64,000 bases of DNA from Acheta domesticus. Lineage: Eukaryota > Arthropoda > Insecta > Orthoptera > Gryllidae. The stretch lies in the NCBI GenBank assembly GCA_031308135.1, contig JAHLJT010000631.1, positions 143,138,734 through 143,202,733 of the forward strand. Reading direction: 5' to 3'. Every line of letters begins with the position of its first letter. Within the stretch, counting starts at the first letter, position 1. Shown one piece after another: positions 11,218 through 21,335 of this stretch. The position numbers were made by a program, and so were the translations under genes. The notes below the pieces were generated by a model. That model was not told where the DNA came from. It ran no database searches and was given only the letters and a program-made list of their open reading frames with translations.

Positions 11218-11345
11218 TAGGAGTAGAAGAAAAGTAGGAGAATTACTGTGTAGGAGAAAAGTAAGAAAATTAGGAGAAGTGGGAGTAATAGAAAAGTAGA
11301 AATGGGAGTAAGAGAAAAATAGGAGGAGTAGGAGAGGAGGAGGCT
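11218..11345. repeat. purine-rich minisatellite, right part
   Basis: Continuation of the AGGAGAAAAGTAAGAAAAT type array seen at 9290-9448, on the same strand, starting directly after the family A R-end. Grades into a CpG-dense patch. Confidence 0.75.
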
Positions 11346-11690
11346 GATGCGAGTCTCCGCGCAGTCTGCAGGCGCCCTCCGAGCGCATCGCGCTTTCGTA
11401 ACGGCCAAGACGGAGTGCTCTGCCCCGCGCGCACGCACGCGGCGGCTGGGAACGCGCAGCCCCGAGGCGGTGGGCTGGCGGCGCGGCGGCCAAGGCTGCG
11501 GCAAATGTCGCCGCGCTCAATGCGTCCATCACGGAGCGGAGGAGGCGCGCCGCATTGTTCCACCGCCCCGGGCCCTGACACGCCGCGCCGCGCCGCTCGC
11601 GCTCACTCACCCGCGTCGCAGATGCCGCGAGCGCCTCCCGACAACTGGGCCGAGTTCAAGTTCGACGCACACCTCCAACGCATAAAGGAA
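11346..11690. other. CpG-dense patch
   Basis: GC-rich, CpG-dense. Several overlapping open frames on both strands have no recognised domain and are ascribed to lack of AT-rich stop codons. Confidence 0.55.
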
Positions 11691-12229
11691 CAGCGCAGCA
11701 GATTCTCTCCACATGGAAGGGGAGGAAAGGTGCCATGTGCCTCGTGTGACAGCTGGTAGCTTTCAAATGCTACAAAAAGTTGTTTTTTAGAACGCAAAAC
11801 CACCCCAATGTGTGCATTCTACTCGATGAATATAATTACGCACAACCCCGGGAAGGATTTATGGAATAGCATTGTTAGCCCGCCGCTACGTGTATTTTTT
11901 ATGAGCGAATCAAAAAGGTCATAATTCCTTTCAAATAATGACCACTTGAAATTGAGTTTCAAGAAAACAGTATTGAAATTATTTTTTCAAAGTTGTGTTC
12001 AAATAAAATATTTTAGGAATAAGCGTTCCTTCTTTGAATGATCCCGGATATAATTGATATATTATATTTACACTTCGATTCGAGTATTTTTTATTTATTT
12101 CGATATCTCTCTAGATTACAAAGAAGCTATTAGCGTGCGTGACGTGAGCTGTCAATTGCGGAAGATGGCGGAGTTCTAAACTGATTTATTTAAATCTAAA
12201 TTTCTGTATAATTTTTTTGTGATTTTTCC
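11691..12229. other. AT-rich stretch, nothing recognised
   Basis: No coding segment or repeat copy recognised. Confidence 0.4.
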
Positions 12230-12741
12230 CGATATTTTAATATTTATTCTGCTATTCGGGGCGGAGATGAATCCAACAAATGGGATAGAATTAAGGTTGG
12301 TCCAGCTATTCTTGAGTTATAAATGATTTAATTAACCCGACTTTGTTTTATTTACTAGGATTCTGCACATCTCTGAGCAGGTGGGATCTTGCGCCAGACC
12401 AGCAAAAATGTAATAGAATGTTCAAGAATACCTCATCCTGTTGATTACAATGTGAAAAAAGTTACTTTGAGGCCTTTGGCCACAAAAGTTTCGTTTTTAA
12501 TGCCTTAGAACGTTTCTATTACGAGTTATTTACCAATATAGATTCAAAACCCCTACCGAGTGTAGCGGGTTGCATTTGACATGAATATTTAGTTTTTTTA
12601 TCCTTCAGCAGCTATATGTAGCGCTATTTTGTCGATATTTAATTAGTTACTCTGCTATTGGGGGGCGGAGAAAATCCAACAAAGCAGAGATTATTAAAAT
12701 TAGTCCAGCCGTTATTCAGTAATAAATGGCATAACTAACAC

Positions 12742-12747
<6 letters not shown>
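12230..12747. repeat. diverged ~115-bp direct repeat pair
   Basis: Segments 12230-12345 and about 12630-12747 share CTGCTATT.GGGG.GGAG, AATCCAACAAA, GGTCCAGC or AGTCCAGC, TATTC, TAAATG and CGACTTT. They are separated by about 285 bp. The second copy runs straight into the (TA)n tract. They may be pieces of one unidentified element or an old duplication. Confidence 0.6.

Positions 12748-12796
<49 letters not shown>
12747..12796. repeat. (TA)25 microsatellite
   Basis: About 25 uninterrupted TA dinucleotides, starting exactly where the second copy of the direct repeat (CGACTT) ends. Confidence 0.95.
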
Positions 12797-12798
<2 letters not shown>

Positions 12799-12925
12799 GC
12801 AGTAAATTAAATATAAGAATTTTTCATGGCAATTTATAAATGAATTACAATTGTGACTAAAGAATTGAAAGTTATAAAAGTATATGGGAAAGACCATTTT
12901 GGCCACTTAAGTGTAGATATAGGCT

Positions 12926-14010
12926 ATTTTACTTTCTCGTATACGTACGTATACACGGAGTGATATACGTAGTATAGGGAAAGTTACGTAATGCTGCGCG
13001 AAAAAATGACGAATTTTCGGCAAAAAAAAGATTAATTGCCGGGCCGTGATAACGAAAAAGTGGATAAAACCAGTTGCTAAATTAAGAAAAAATCCATTAA
13101 GACCGTCTGTCTGTCCGTCTGTGAACACTGGTAGCGCGTAAACCATACGTACGATTTCTTCCAAAATGGATATTTCCCGGTCGATCTGGTTCTAGTCAAA
13201 GCTTTGAGATTTTAAAAAAGAGTTTTTGTAAAAAGTTTTGGGGTACTTTTTTCAAAAATTGGGAAAATGTAATTGTTGTGACTTGTCTCTCACGTCGTTA
13301 ATATTTACATTATCGGGGACTTTTTCACATTATTATATTTACAAGTACATGTGTTTTAAATAATGTCAAGTAAAGTTTCTCGAAAACACAACCGTTTTCT
13401 GTGAAAAGTAGCTCAAAATTCCGCATTTTCAGAAACGCTCAAACGCCATTTTCTCATATATGGCTACAAGTTTTTTCTTGAAACGTTTGTAACGGATAGT
13501 GCTAATTACAGTCTTTAATTTGACGTAAAGTGTATTTTGAGTTATTTTTTGTTTTTTCAAAAATTGTACAAATGTGATATTTTAAAGATCTCTCACATCT
13601 TTAATATGCTCATTACCAGCTATTTGTAAAGCTTATTATATTTGTGAGTGTACGTGCTTCAAATAACTGTAAATAAAGTTTTTTTGAAACCTCAAAAATT
13701 TTCTGTGAAAATGAGCTTCAAGTTTCGCATTTTTAGTAACGCTAAAACGCAATTTTCTTTAAAATGGCACCAATTTTTAAAAGAAAATTGCCATTTAGGA
13801 CTTGGTTTTTGTGTTCTTTAATATTATAAAATTAATATTTCCATTCTACGAATAGAAAACCGAAAAATTAAGAAAATGACAAAAAAATGTACTTTTGGCG
13901 GTGATAGCAGCTGGCAAGAAAGATAATGTGACAATTCCAAATAGCTAGCGAAAACCGAAGGAAATAGAAAACGAATACGGGAAAGTCTGTGCTATTCTGT
14001 AGCACTACTA
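12926..14010 (-). mobile_element. family A copy, near full length
   Basis: The R-end is at the left (ATTTTACTTTCTCGTATACG, then GTATACACGGAGTGATATAC, GGGAAAGTTACGTAATGCTG). The L-end is at the right (GAATACGGGAAAGTCTGTGC then TGTAGCACTACTA). In between are the (GACG)n-equivalent CTGTCTGTCCGTCTGTGAAC and two internal tandem units starting near 13285 and 13588 (period about 303-305 bp; each has TCTCTCAC..TTAATAT and TTTTCTGTGAAAA). No long ORF. Both ends carry ACTTTCYCGTAT in inverted orientation. Confidence 0.8.
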
Positions 14011-15170
14011 TTTACATTTATATTTGATGGATATAGTTTTCTGCTTTCATGCTCTCGTTCTGATGTCCTAATAGCCTTTCCCGTACACTAAGGACATCGT
14101 TAGGTTTTCCTTGTCAACTTAAGTACTCCCCGATGAATCATAACTCGTTCTACGGATACCGAAAACTAAAATCGTAAGAGTGAATTTTTTCATTATTATT
14201 TATTGTTGAAAGCTGCTACAGCCTTTAAATGAAGCGCTTTAGTGCATTATTGGAATACAACAAATGTAATTTTTGGCGTTACTACTTACAAGTCAATCAT
14301 ATAGGTAACCTTAGTTCCTTTCCAGCACGTGCTTTATATTTGTCAGCTCAGCTATTACTTTCTAAAGCATAATCACATTTTTAATTGAAAACATACGAGG
14401 TTTTTTGCCAATTTTGGATGAAGGGATTCATTCATGTAAAGTTATTACGGTTATAAAATATGGTTCTACAATGCGAGAAATCAGTCATCGACATTTTAGG
14501 ACCCTAAAGATTTGCATTCATCACGTTCGCGTTGTTATTGTTCTGAACAGGAACCCCAGTTTGCCAAACACTGTTTCTACGACACACGACGTGGCCATAA
14601 CGGCGCAAGGGGCGGGAGCAGCTTCGCTCGCGGTCCCGTTGCCTCCGACCTTCAGCGCCGCCCTCCGGCGCGTGCTCTTGTTCGCGAAGATGCTATCGGG
14701 CGCTTCGTGAGACTTCCTCGTGGCGTACGAGTCCTGCTTATCCAAACACGTTGTGTAACGCGGCATCCTATTTCTCTTCGAAATCGTTGCACGTTGTCTC
14801 TGGCTTTGATAAATACTTCCCGGTTTCTCGGCTCCCGTTTCTGAATGTATTATGTCAAAGAATACAAAAAACTTTAACAATTTCTCAAAACTCTTGCATT
14901 GCTGCGATAATACAAAATGAAAAGCACACTAACTAGGCGAGGCTGCATGACTGATACAGTAAGAAAATGTAATTAGTATAAACATTGCAGAATGTATTGA
15001 AGCCTACGAGGCACACATGCCTACATTTTTCAAACCAGACTACGCTCATAGTACAACTGCTCCTCCTTTTTACACATCTGTCTAGTAGGGGGTCCCAATG
15101 CACACACAAAAATGCCCTTCGGTGACGGCAAAAGTTCACAGATTTTCTTGAGCGCTCCCGTGTTCAGCGA
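14011..15170. other. mostly AT-rich, small GC-richer island
   Basis: Nothing recognised except a modestly GC-rich segment near 14590-14740. Overlapping ORFs there (both strands) show no domain. Their GC content stands out, so an eroded exon cannot be excluded. Confidence 0.35.
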
Positions 15171-15431
15171 TAAGCTGCCTGTCACACTCCTCGCCACCTC
15201 CTCGGCCACGCTCTCTCCGCCGGCCCCGCCTCCCTGTCCACTGCGCCCCGAGATATCACCGGGCGAGTGGAAGGGGGGCCAGCCGGGTGGGCGGGCAATG
15301 GGGAGAGAGGGGCGGCGACGGTGGTGGTGGCGGATGCGGCGGCGGCGGCGGCGGCGGCGGCGGCAGCGGTGGCGTGGCTGAAGCCGCGTGACGGACGAGG
15401 GCGCTCCATGCGTAGAGGCGCAGGGGAACAA
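15171..15431. other. CpG patch with (CGG)n
   Basis: CpG-dense block containing a GGCGGCGGCGGCGG run near 15338-15363 within a G-rich plus strand. No recognised protein. Confidence 0.6.
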
Positions 15432-16090
15432 TGATTAATTATTTTTTAATTAATTAAGTAATTAATTTTTTAAGTGGGACGCGCGAATTTTGTGTTCGCG
15501 CCCCCCATAACACACTGATGCAGCATGGAACTCCCATAATCTGGCGGGAAGACCACAAAGAGTGCCCAGCTGGGCGAAAGTCACTGCAACTTCATCCGCG
15601 CCGAGAAAATGTGCTAACAATTACGAGTATTCCAAAGGTCCAGATGACAACAGTTCATGTTCGTGCATAAAAAAACGTAAGGTAAATCCGAGGCAAGATT
15701 GTGAATTATCACTTTTTACATATATTTGCCAAAAAGTTACAAAACAACGCACGATATAATCGTTTTAAGATCTGAAAATGGTTACATTCCTTATCGTAAG
15801 TACATCGAAATATTGTCGGACATCAAGCAATTAGTTTACAACAGTAGCATCACAAATTAAATACATCGCAATAAAAGTATTTTCTGGACAAACTAATGTT
15901 GCTGCTAATGAGGTAGAATGCTTCATGAGTAAAATTGTTGTGGTCAATGAATCATTCATTTTAGTGAACATTTTATGAGATCCTGTGCTGAATGTTATTT
16001 GAAGAGAAAGCCCCCAGTCATGAATTAACACTTCATCGAAACAAGAGCCAGCGATCCATTTCTAGCTCTTTTCTCTCCTTCTGAATTCAA
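15432..16090. other. AT-rich stretch, nothing recognised
   Basis: Includes an AATTAATT-rich segment at 15434-15470. No coding segment recognised. Confidence 0.45.
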
Positions 16091-16395
16091 GGCAGTCGAT
16101 GCCTCTACGCCCACACCTTCCACCGATCACTTTGTTCTGCCAACTGGAACTCCACTCTTCCGCCGGCGTCCGATCGCCGCGGGGTGCGGCTCCGAATAGC
16201 AACTCTGGAGGCGAGCCCCCGTTGGCAGCTGCACCGGCCCCGCGCGCCCATTTATGCAACCCGGCAGGCGGCCCAGCGCCGCCCGCGCCGCCAACTTCCT
16301 CCTGCGCCTCCGCCCTCTCCGCCGGCGACGGCCCAGAGGGGGCGGTGCCGTCCGCCAGCCCGCCCGCACGCCTTCGATTGTCAGTGGCGACAATG
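16091..16395. other. CpG-dense patch
   Basis: GC- and CpG-rich block; ORFs on both strands lack any recognised domain. Confidence 0.5.
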
Positions 16396-16985
16396 CATTT
16401 TGAACATTAACATTTCATTTCGTTAGTATCCGACAGGTTAGGTCCATATTTTTTCCCTTTAGTAAGGAGCGCCTAAGCGTTGACTTAGAGTCATGCGAGT
16501 TCTGGTAATACCGACGTTTCTTGCACCAAGACGAGGTCTACTTCGGGGTCTTCCTTTATGTGTTCTGAGGAAGATCACGAAAAAATGGTCGAAAAGTCGG
16601 CATGAATTCTATTGTAGCCTACATGTTGTCATCCTGACAGCCACTCACAGGAAGCTTTACTCGATAAATTCCAGCAGTTTTACTGACGCGCACAGCGGCT
16701 CTACTGTGGCAGAAGCGACTCTGCGCATGTGCTCTTTCGCTAAAATTCCTGAAATAAATCGTCGAAAGGAGGCGTGTGGGAATCGAGTCTAAGCGTCTAT
16801 GGAATAGCCAGCGTGGACATTGGCTTTACAAACCCAGAACAAGATGCTCTGTGCAACCGACGGCGAAAAGGACAACTTGATTTCTCAGAGCTATGTGCGT
16901 GCCAGAACCGTTAGCCGCTGCACCCGTAGAAAGTGGAGGACGGGGGTCGCGGGGAAATGGCCGCACGTACAACATGTCTTTGAGC
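16396..16985. other. mixed composition, nothing recognised
   Basis: No recognisable gene or repeat before the minisatellite. Confidence 0.4.
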
Positions 16986-17351
16986 GTGGGCGGGCGGACG
17001 GGCGGAAAGGCGGGCGGACGGGCGGAAAGGCGGGCGGACGGTCGAGAGGACAGGCGGGAGGGCGGGCGACGGGCAGGAGGGTGAGCGGGCGGACGGGCGG
17101 ACGGACGGGCGGACGGACGGGCGGACGGACGGGCGGACGGACGGGCGGACGGACGGGCGGACGGACGGGCGGACGGACGGGCGGACGGATGGGCGGACGG
17201 ACGGGCGGACGGACGGGCGGACGGACGGGCGGACGGACGGGCGGACGGACGGGCGGACGGACGGGCGGACGGGCGGACGGGCGGACGGGCGGACGGGCGG
17301 ACGGGCGGACGGGCGGACGGGCGGACGGGCGGGGGCGGACGGACGGACGTT
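16986..17351. repeat. GGGCGGACGGAC minisatellite
   Basis: Three zones: an irregular GGGCGGACGGGCGGAAAG start; a regular 12-bp array GACGGGCGGACG from about 17088 to 17265 with one GAT variant near 17187; then an 8-bp array GGGCGGAC to about 17335. It ends in GGACGGACGGACGTT. Neither the 12-bp nor the 8-bp unit contains a stop, so ORFs on both strands read through (Arg-Pro-Ser-Val repeats on minus); these are not considered genes. Confidence 0.95.
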
Positions 17352-18362
17352 GGAACTCAATGATTGTTGTTCATGATGCAAAAACATACATTTTCTTTTA
17401 ACTGTGGAGGACGATCAAACTTGCTTACTTGACAAAATGCCGAAAGATTTAAATTGCTTACTTGCATGTACCTACTAGGCTAATAATCCGGGAGGAGCGG
17501 TTGAGCCTACAAAGTATAAAATACGTGTATGTGGAGTGTTGCGCAGAATACGGATCAGTTTGAACGTTTTGTGAGTGTGAGACTCTGGGAGAGTGCTGAA
17601 CATTTTATTGTTTGCTGATCTCTTTTTGACGACTTTTTAAATTCATATACACACGAAATATTCCATCTTATTTCACAAACAACAGAATAAGAAATTTGGA
17701 CACTATAGGATGGTGTTTTACCAGACATGCATACGTCGTCACTACATTGTACTCTTGTTCTTCTTCTTTACTTCTTTTACATTATTTTATACATACAAAT
17801 AAATTAAGGGAATTGCATTTTCATTGTTGTTGCAAAATTTCTTTAATATCGTATTCTACTGAGAAATCAGCTTAAGTTTCGAGCGAGTTCACGGAGGTCG
17901 TAAACCATCACAAACAGATGTTAAAACGTTTGAGACAAGTCAACGAACTCGACTGCTGAAAACCAGGAGACTTATCCACGAAACTTTTCGTTGACCTTCT
18001 GATTCAAGGTCAGCTAGCATTACATCCTAATGTTGGATAACGTATTGGAGTGCCAGTGGTAACATGTTCACGCCACACACCCGAAGAACGCCTTTCACAA
18101 TGCCCTGCCTTCCTCACAGTTGGGGCGCGCCGAGTTGATCTCTCCATCAACGGCCAAAGCTGCCAAGGAAGACGTGGGTGGTCCGCGCCTTGAGAATGGG
18201 TTTTGGCGAACTGCTCACAGAGCGGCCAGAAATGTGACCACCTGCAAGTGGGAAAGCAAACGGACCCAATACTGCTGATGCGACCACGAAATAAAAGTTA
18301 CTACCAATTTTGAAGTATGCAGTAATGCATTATTATAAAGAACAATACATTTAAAAAGTATT
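17352..18362. other. AT-rich stretch, nothing recognised
   Basis: No gene recognised. The first bases (GACGTTGGAACTCAATG) vaguely resemble the family A segment following its GACG run. Confidence 0.4.
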
Positions 18363-18544
18363 ATATTAAGTTGGCTGTCCGGGTGACGCCGCGTCCATGG
18401 CAAAGGTGCCGACGTTTCGGTCGCCATTCTGCGACCTTCCTCAGGGCGTAATGCATTACGCCCTGAGGAAGGTCGCAGAATGGCGACCGAAACGTCGGCA
18501 CCTTTGCCATGGACGCGGCGTCACCCGGACAGCCAACTTAATAT
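18363..18544. repeat. perfect 182-bp palindrome, hammerhead-like core
   Basis: Left arm 18363-18453 and right arm 18454-18544 are exact reverse complements, 91 bp each with no spacer (centre ATG|CAT). On the plus strand the right arm reads GCC-CTGAGGA, a GGTCG..CGACC stem, then GAAA-CGTC-GGC. This order (CUGANGA, stem II, GAAA, UH) resembles the hammerhead core, and GCC/GGC could form stem I. An extra A before stem II departs from consensus. Hammerhead motifs are known from Penelope-like elements, so a head-to-head fragment of one is plausible. Confidence 0.75.
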
Positions 18545-18580
18545 TGACTCCGGCCGCGGAAGCCTACGCTCTCATTTAAA
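18545..18580 (+). repeat. short repeat shared with 34074-34122
   Basis: Sequence after the palindrome (GACTCCGGCCGCGGAAGCCTACGCT) parallels GACCTCAGCCACGGAAGCC and TACGCTTTCATTT at 34098-34122. In both, CCGGACAGCCA precedes it by a similar distance, so both are pieces of one dispersed element. Confidence 0.6.
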
Positions 18581-18607
18581 AAGTGTTATCTGCAATAAAT
18601 GTACATT

Positions 18608-19255
18608 TATACTTTCTCGCTAGGGAGTAGAGAGAAAGTTATGTAATAATGCGCGAAAAAATGGCGAATTTTCAACAGAAAAACTCTAATTATAGGGCCA
18701 TAGTAACGAAAGAGTGGAGAAATCCAGTTGCTAAATTTAGAACAAAATCCTCGAAACACGGGCTGTAGTCCACGTCTTGTGGGTCTTCGGAAAAATGGAA
18801 TAACGGCAAAACGTCTGTCCGTCCATCTGTGAACAACGTTAGCGACTAAACCTTTCAGCCAATTTTTCCAAAATTGATATTCCCCAGTTGATCTGACTGG
18901 TGTCGCGGTCTCTTGAATTTGAAATTGATATTTTAATTTGGGAGAGTACTTTACATAAAGACCCTGGGACATTTTTCAAATTTAAAAATATGGTTCAACT
19001 GTTTTTTAATTAATTCTTGTTGTTGAATAATGGAAAGAACGTTTAAGAGAACGGCAGGTCTCATTGTCGTGGAAAACTGATTTTTCGAAAATGGTTCAAA
19101 CTTTTTTCGGAGACATCTTACAACTAAAATATTAAAGATAGAGATGTTTCCCTTAATGAATTCTTTTTCTTAAAGATACATTTTGAAAAAGGGTCATGCA
19201 TAATTTTTCGAAAATGTTAGTACTTATCGCGTAATTCTGAGTGAAAATATTGGAG
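18608..19255 (-). mobile_element. family A copy, 3'-truncated
   Basis: The R-end is at the left (TATACTTTCTCGC, GAGAAAGTTATGTAATAATG, CGCGAAAAAATGGCGAATTT, CCAGTTGCTAAATTTAGAAC, GTCTGTCCGTCCATCTGTGA, AGCGACTAAAC). It continues into internal sequence with TTTTTCGGAGACATCTTACA and AATATTAAAGATAGAGAT. The L-end is not seen; the match fades by about 19255. Confidence 0.75.
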
Positions 19256-20269
19256 AGAAAGCACGTGCGGTTTAGTACCAGTAGTTATATTGAAAAAACT
19301 GACTAACTTCAAATGATTGATGAAGTGAAAAGAGAGAAGCAATTATTTTTAGTGTTATGTGACGTTGTGAAACGTGTGGAATATTATGGTTTTTTGATCC
19401 CGTAAATAGCGATGTATTAGTGTAAAACTAACACTTTGAAATTAATGGCTTCAAAAAATTATATTAACAAAAACCTAGACGTAACGAAGTAAGTTCGGAA
19501 GAAAATATGACCCCTAAGAAACTTTCTGAATTATAGTTTTGTTGACGTGAACAATGAAACTAGCTTAAATAAATTATTAAAACATTTTAAACGAGTCAAT
19601 TTAAACGTTACAACTTTCGTTGCTTTTACTTCAGAGCAGTTAATTGAATTTCTGTTTGTGTTCTGTTGAAACTGTTCCAGGTTAAGGACCCAATGATTAC
19701 ACCCAGAATTGATGTACTAAATGTAGTCCAGTGAAATTTGCCAAAACGAGAGAAAAAATCCCGGACTTGGCATGATTGTTTGTTGGGACCTACTGCAAAT
19801 TTTACTAAAAATCCTGAAGTGTAGGTGGTTAGCCGGAGGTGAGGTGGAGGCGGCGTTTTTTCACAAAATCCGGGATTTTTTTACCTTCGATCACCAGTTT
19901 TTAATCTAATTTGATTGGGCTAATGCAAAAAGAGAATTTTCATTGAAAAAACTCTTTTTGTAATTTAAAAATCAATATAATAAAATATCTTTTCGAAGAA
20001 GCAAAAAAAAAAAAGACAATTGTATTCTCAAATACATGGACATAATTCGAATATCTGACGAATATTATTCATTCAAATGATTTTTTTTGTGAGTAATCGT
20101 TTCATTAATTATGTTTTTATTTCTAAAGTACATAAGTACAGTTCTGAAAACCCATGTAAGTGAGGTGTGATTTAAGTTTAAACATCTGTTGATAGATTGA
20201 TGTTTCTAGGGGCGTTAACTGCTAAGCTCATTAGTTCCGTAAGTGATGTGCAAGTTTTTTTTGTGACGG
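19256..20269. other. AT-rich stretch, nothing recognised
   Basis: No coding segment, array or known repeat copy recognised. Confidence 0.4.
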
Positions 20270-20715
20270 GAGATCCCTCTGGATAAAGAAATTCGGTGCC
20301 GACCTACCACGGTCGTTGGCGGGTTTTCCCTAACCAGGTATCTGTCAGTAACAGGCTACAGCCGCGACAAACTCTGAGATCCTGACATGTCTGCCTACAT
20401 GCGTGGAAGTGCAGTGCATGTAAGTGTAAGTAAGAGTCGAGGCTAGGTCAAAGAAGAGGAATGGAGGACTGCAAACGGTCCGTGGCCGGTTTGTTAGGTA
20501 CTACTCCGGCATTCACCTTGCGATGATCAAAGAAACCACGGTAAAATACTAATCAGAGCAACCGGCCTAGAGCAGAGCAACCGAGCTAGTCCTTCAGACA
20601 TCAGCTGAATTCGACCTAGCTTTGTAGTTAGTAACGAAAATTCTGCTACCGTCGGGACCGACTCGAACCCTAGGACCTCCCAGTCAATTGATGCTTTGAA
20701 CCACCTGAGCTGCTT
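20270..20715 (-). repeat. SINE-1 copy, full length
   Basis: Best-preserved promoter of the family. On the minus strand it starts GCAGCTCAGGTGGTTCAAAG (A-box) and has B-box AGGGTTCGAGTCGG about 35 bp later. The body follows with GAATTCAGCTGATGTC, GTGAATGCCGGAGTAGTACC, AACAAACCGGCCACGG, a GTGCACTT/CA-like run, AGATACCTGGTTAGGGAAAA and CCCGCCAACGACC. About 450 bp, long for a SINE. Confidence 0.85.
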
Positions 20716-20809
20716 AAACCTTCCTTCTTAAGATAGAAGACCATTTGGCCACCATGAGTCACGGACGGTACCTGATCGCAAGCGTAATGTAGTTACCGCG
20801 TATTTCAGT

Positions 20810-21335
20810 ACTTGTACGTGCAGGAGCGAACCGCATCTTCGTTAGGCGCCATCCGCCGCTCGCGGGCACATGCGGGTATCGCAACGGCGGGGCGCAGAGG
20901 GGCGCAGAGGGGCGCAGAGGGGCGCAGAGGGGCGCAGAGGGGCGCAGAGGGGCGCCGTGGTGCGCAGAGGGGCGCAGAGGGGCGCAGAGGGGCGCAGAGG
21001 GGCGCAGAGGGGCGCAGAGGGGCGCAGAGGGGCGCAGAGGGGTGCAGAGGGGAGCAGAGGGGCGCAGAGGGGCGCAGTGGGCGCGCGTGTCGTAACGCGA
21101 GCGGCGCCGAGCAGCGCTGCTTGCGCCCTGAGCGCCCGCGCTTCCTCGCGCACATGTTCCGCTCGCGCCCCCCTCCCCCTCCCCTCCCCCTCCACCATCG
21201 TGCTCGTCGTGCCGCCCCAGCGCCGCGCCGCGCCGGTGTCGACACCCGCGCGTTGCCTCAGCGAGCCACCCGCCCGCGCGACGCCCAGCCGTCTCCAGCC
21301 GCTGGGGCTACACAAACACACGGGCGGACTCGTCT
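20810..21335. other. CpG-dense patch hosting 10-bp array
   Basis: Strongly CpG-rich block surrounding the GGCGCAGAGG array, continuing to about 21335. Long overlapping ORFs on both strands follow from the array and composition, not from a recognised protein. Confidence 0.6.
20891..21080. repeat. GGCGCAGAGG minisatellite, 19 units
   Basis: Nineteen consecutive 10-bp units. Fifteen are identical GGCGCAGAGG by eye; variants include GGCGCCGTGG, TGCGCAGAGG, GGTGCAGAGG and GGAGCAGAGG. Since 10 is not a multiple of 3, every frame cycles through all phases, yet none contains a stop on either strand, which explains four overlapping long ORFs. Confidence 0.97.

Noticed and set aside
16986..17351. CRISPR-like or satellite-virus-like repeat array
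   Set aside because: Units are contiguous with no unique spacers and the genome is eukaryotic; it is a minisatellite.
16911..17387. Minus-strand ORF with Val-Arg-Pro-Ser repeats and a plus-strand Gly-Arg-Thr repeat ORF
   Set aside because: Both are read-through of the 12-bp/8-bp minisatellite, which lacks stop codons.
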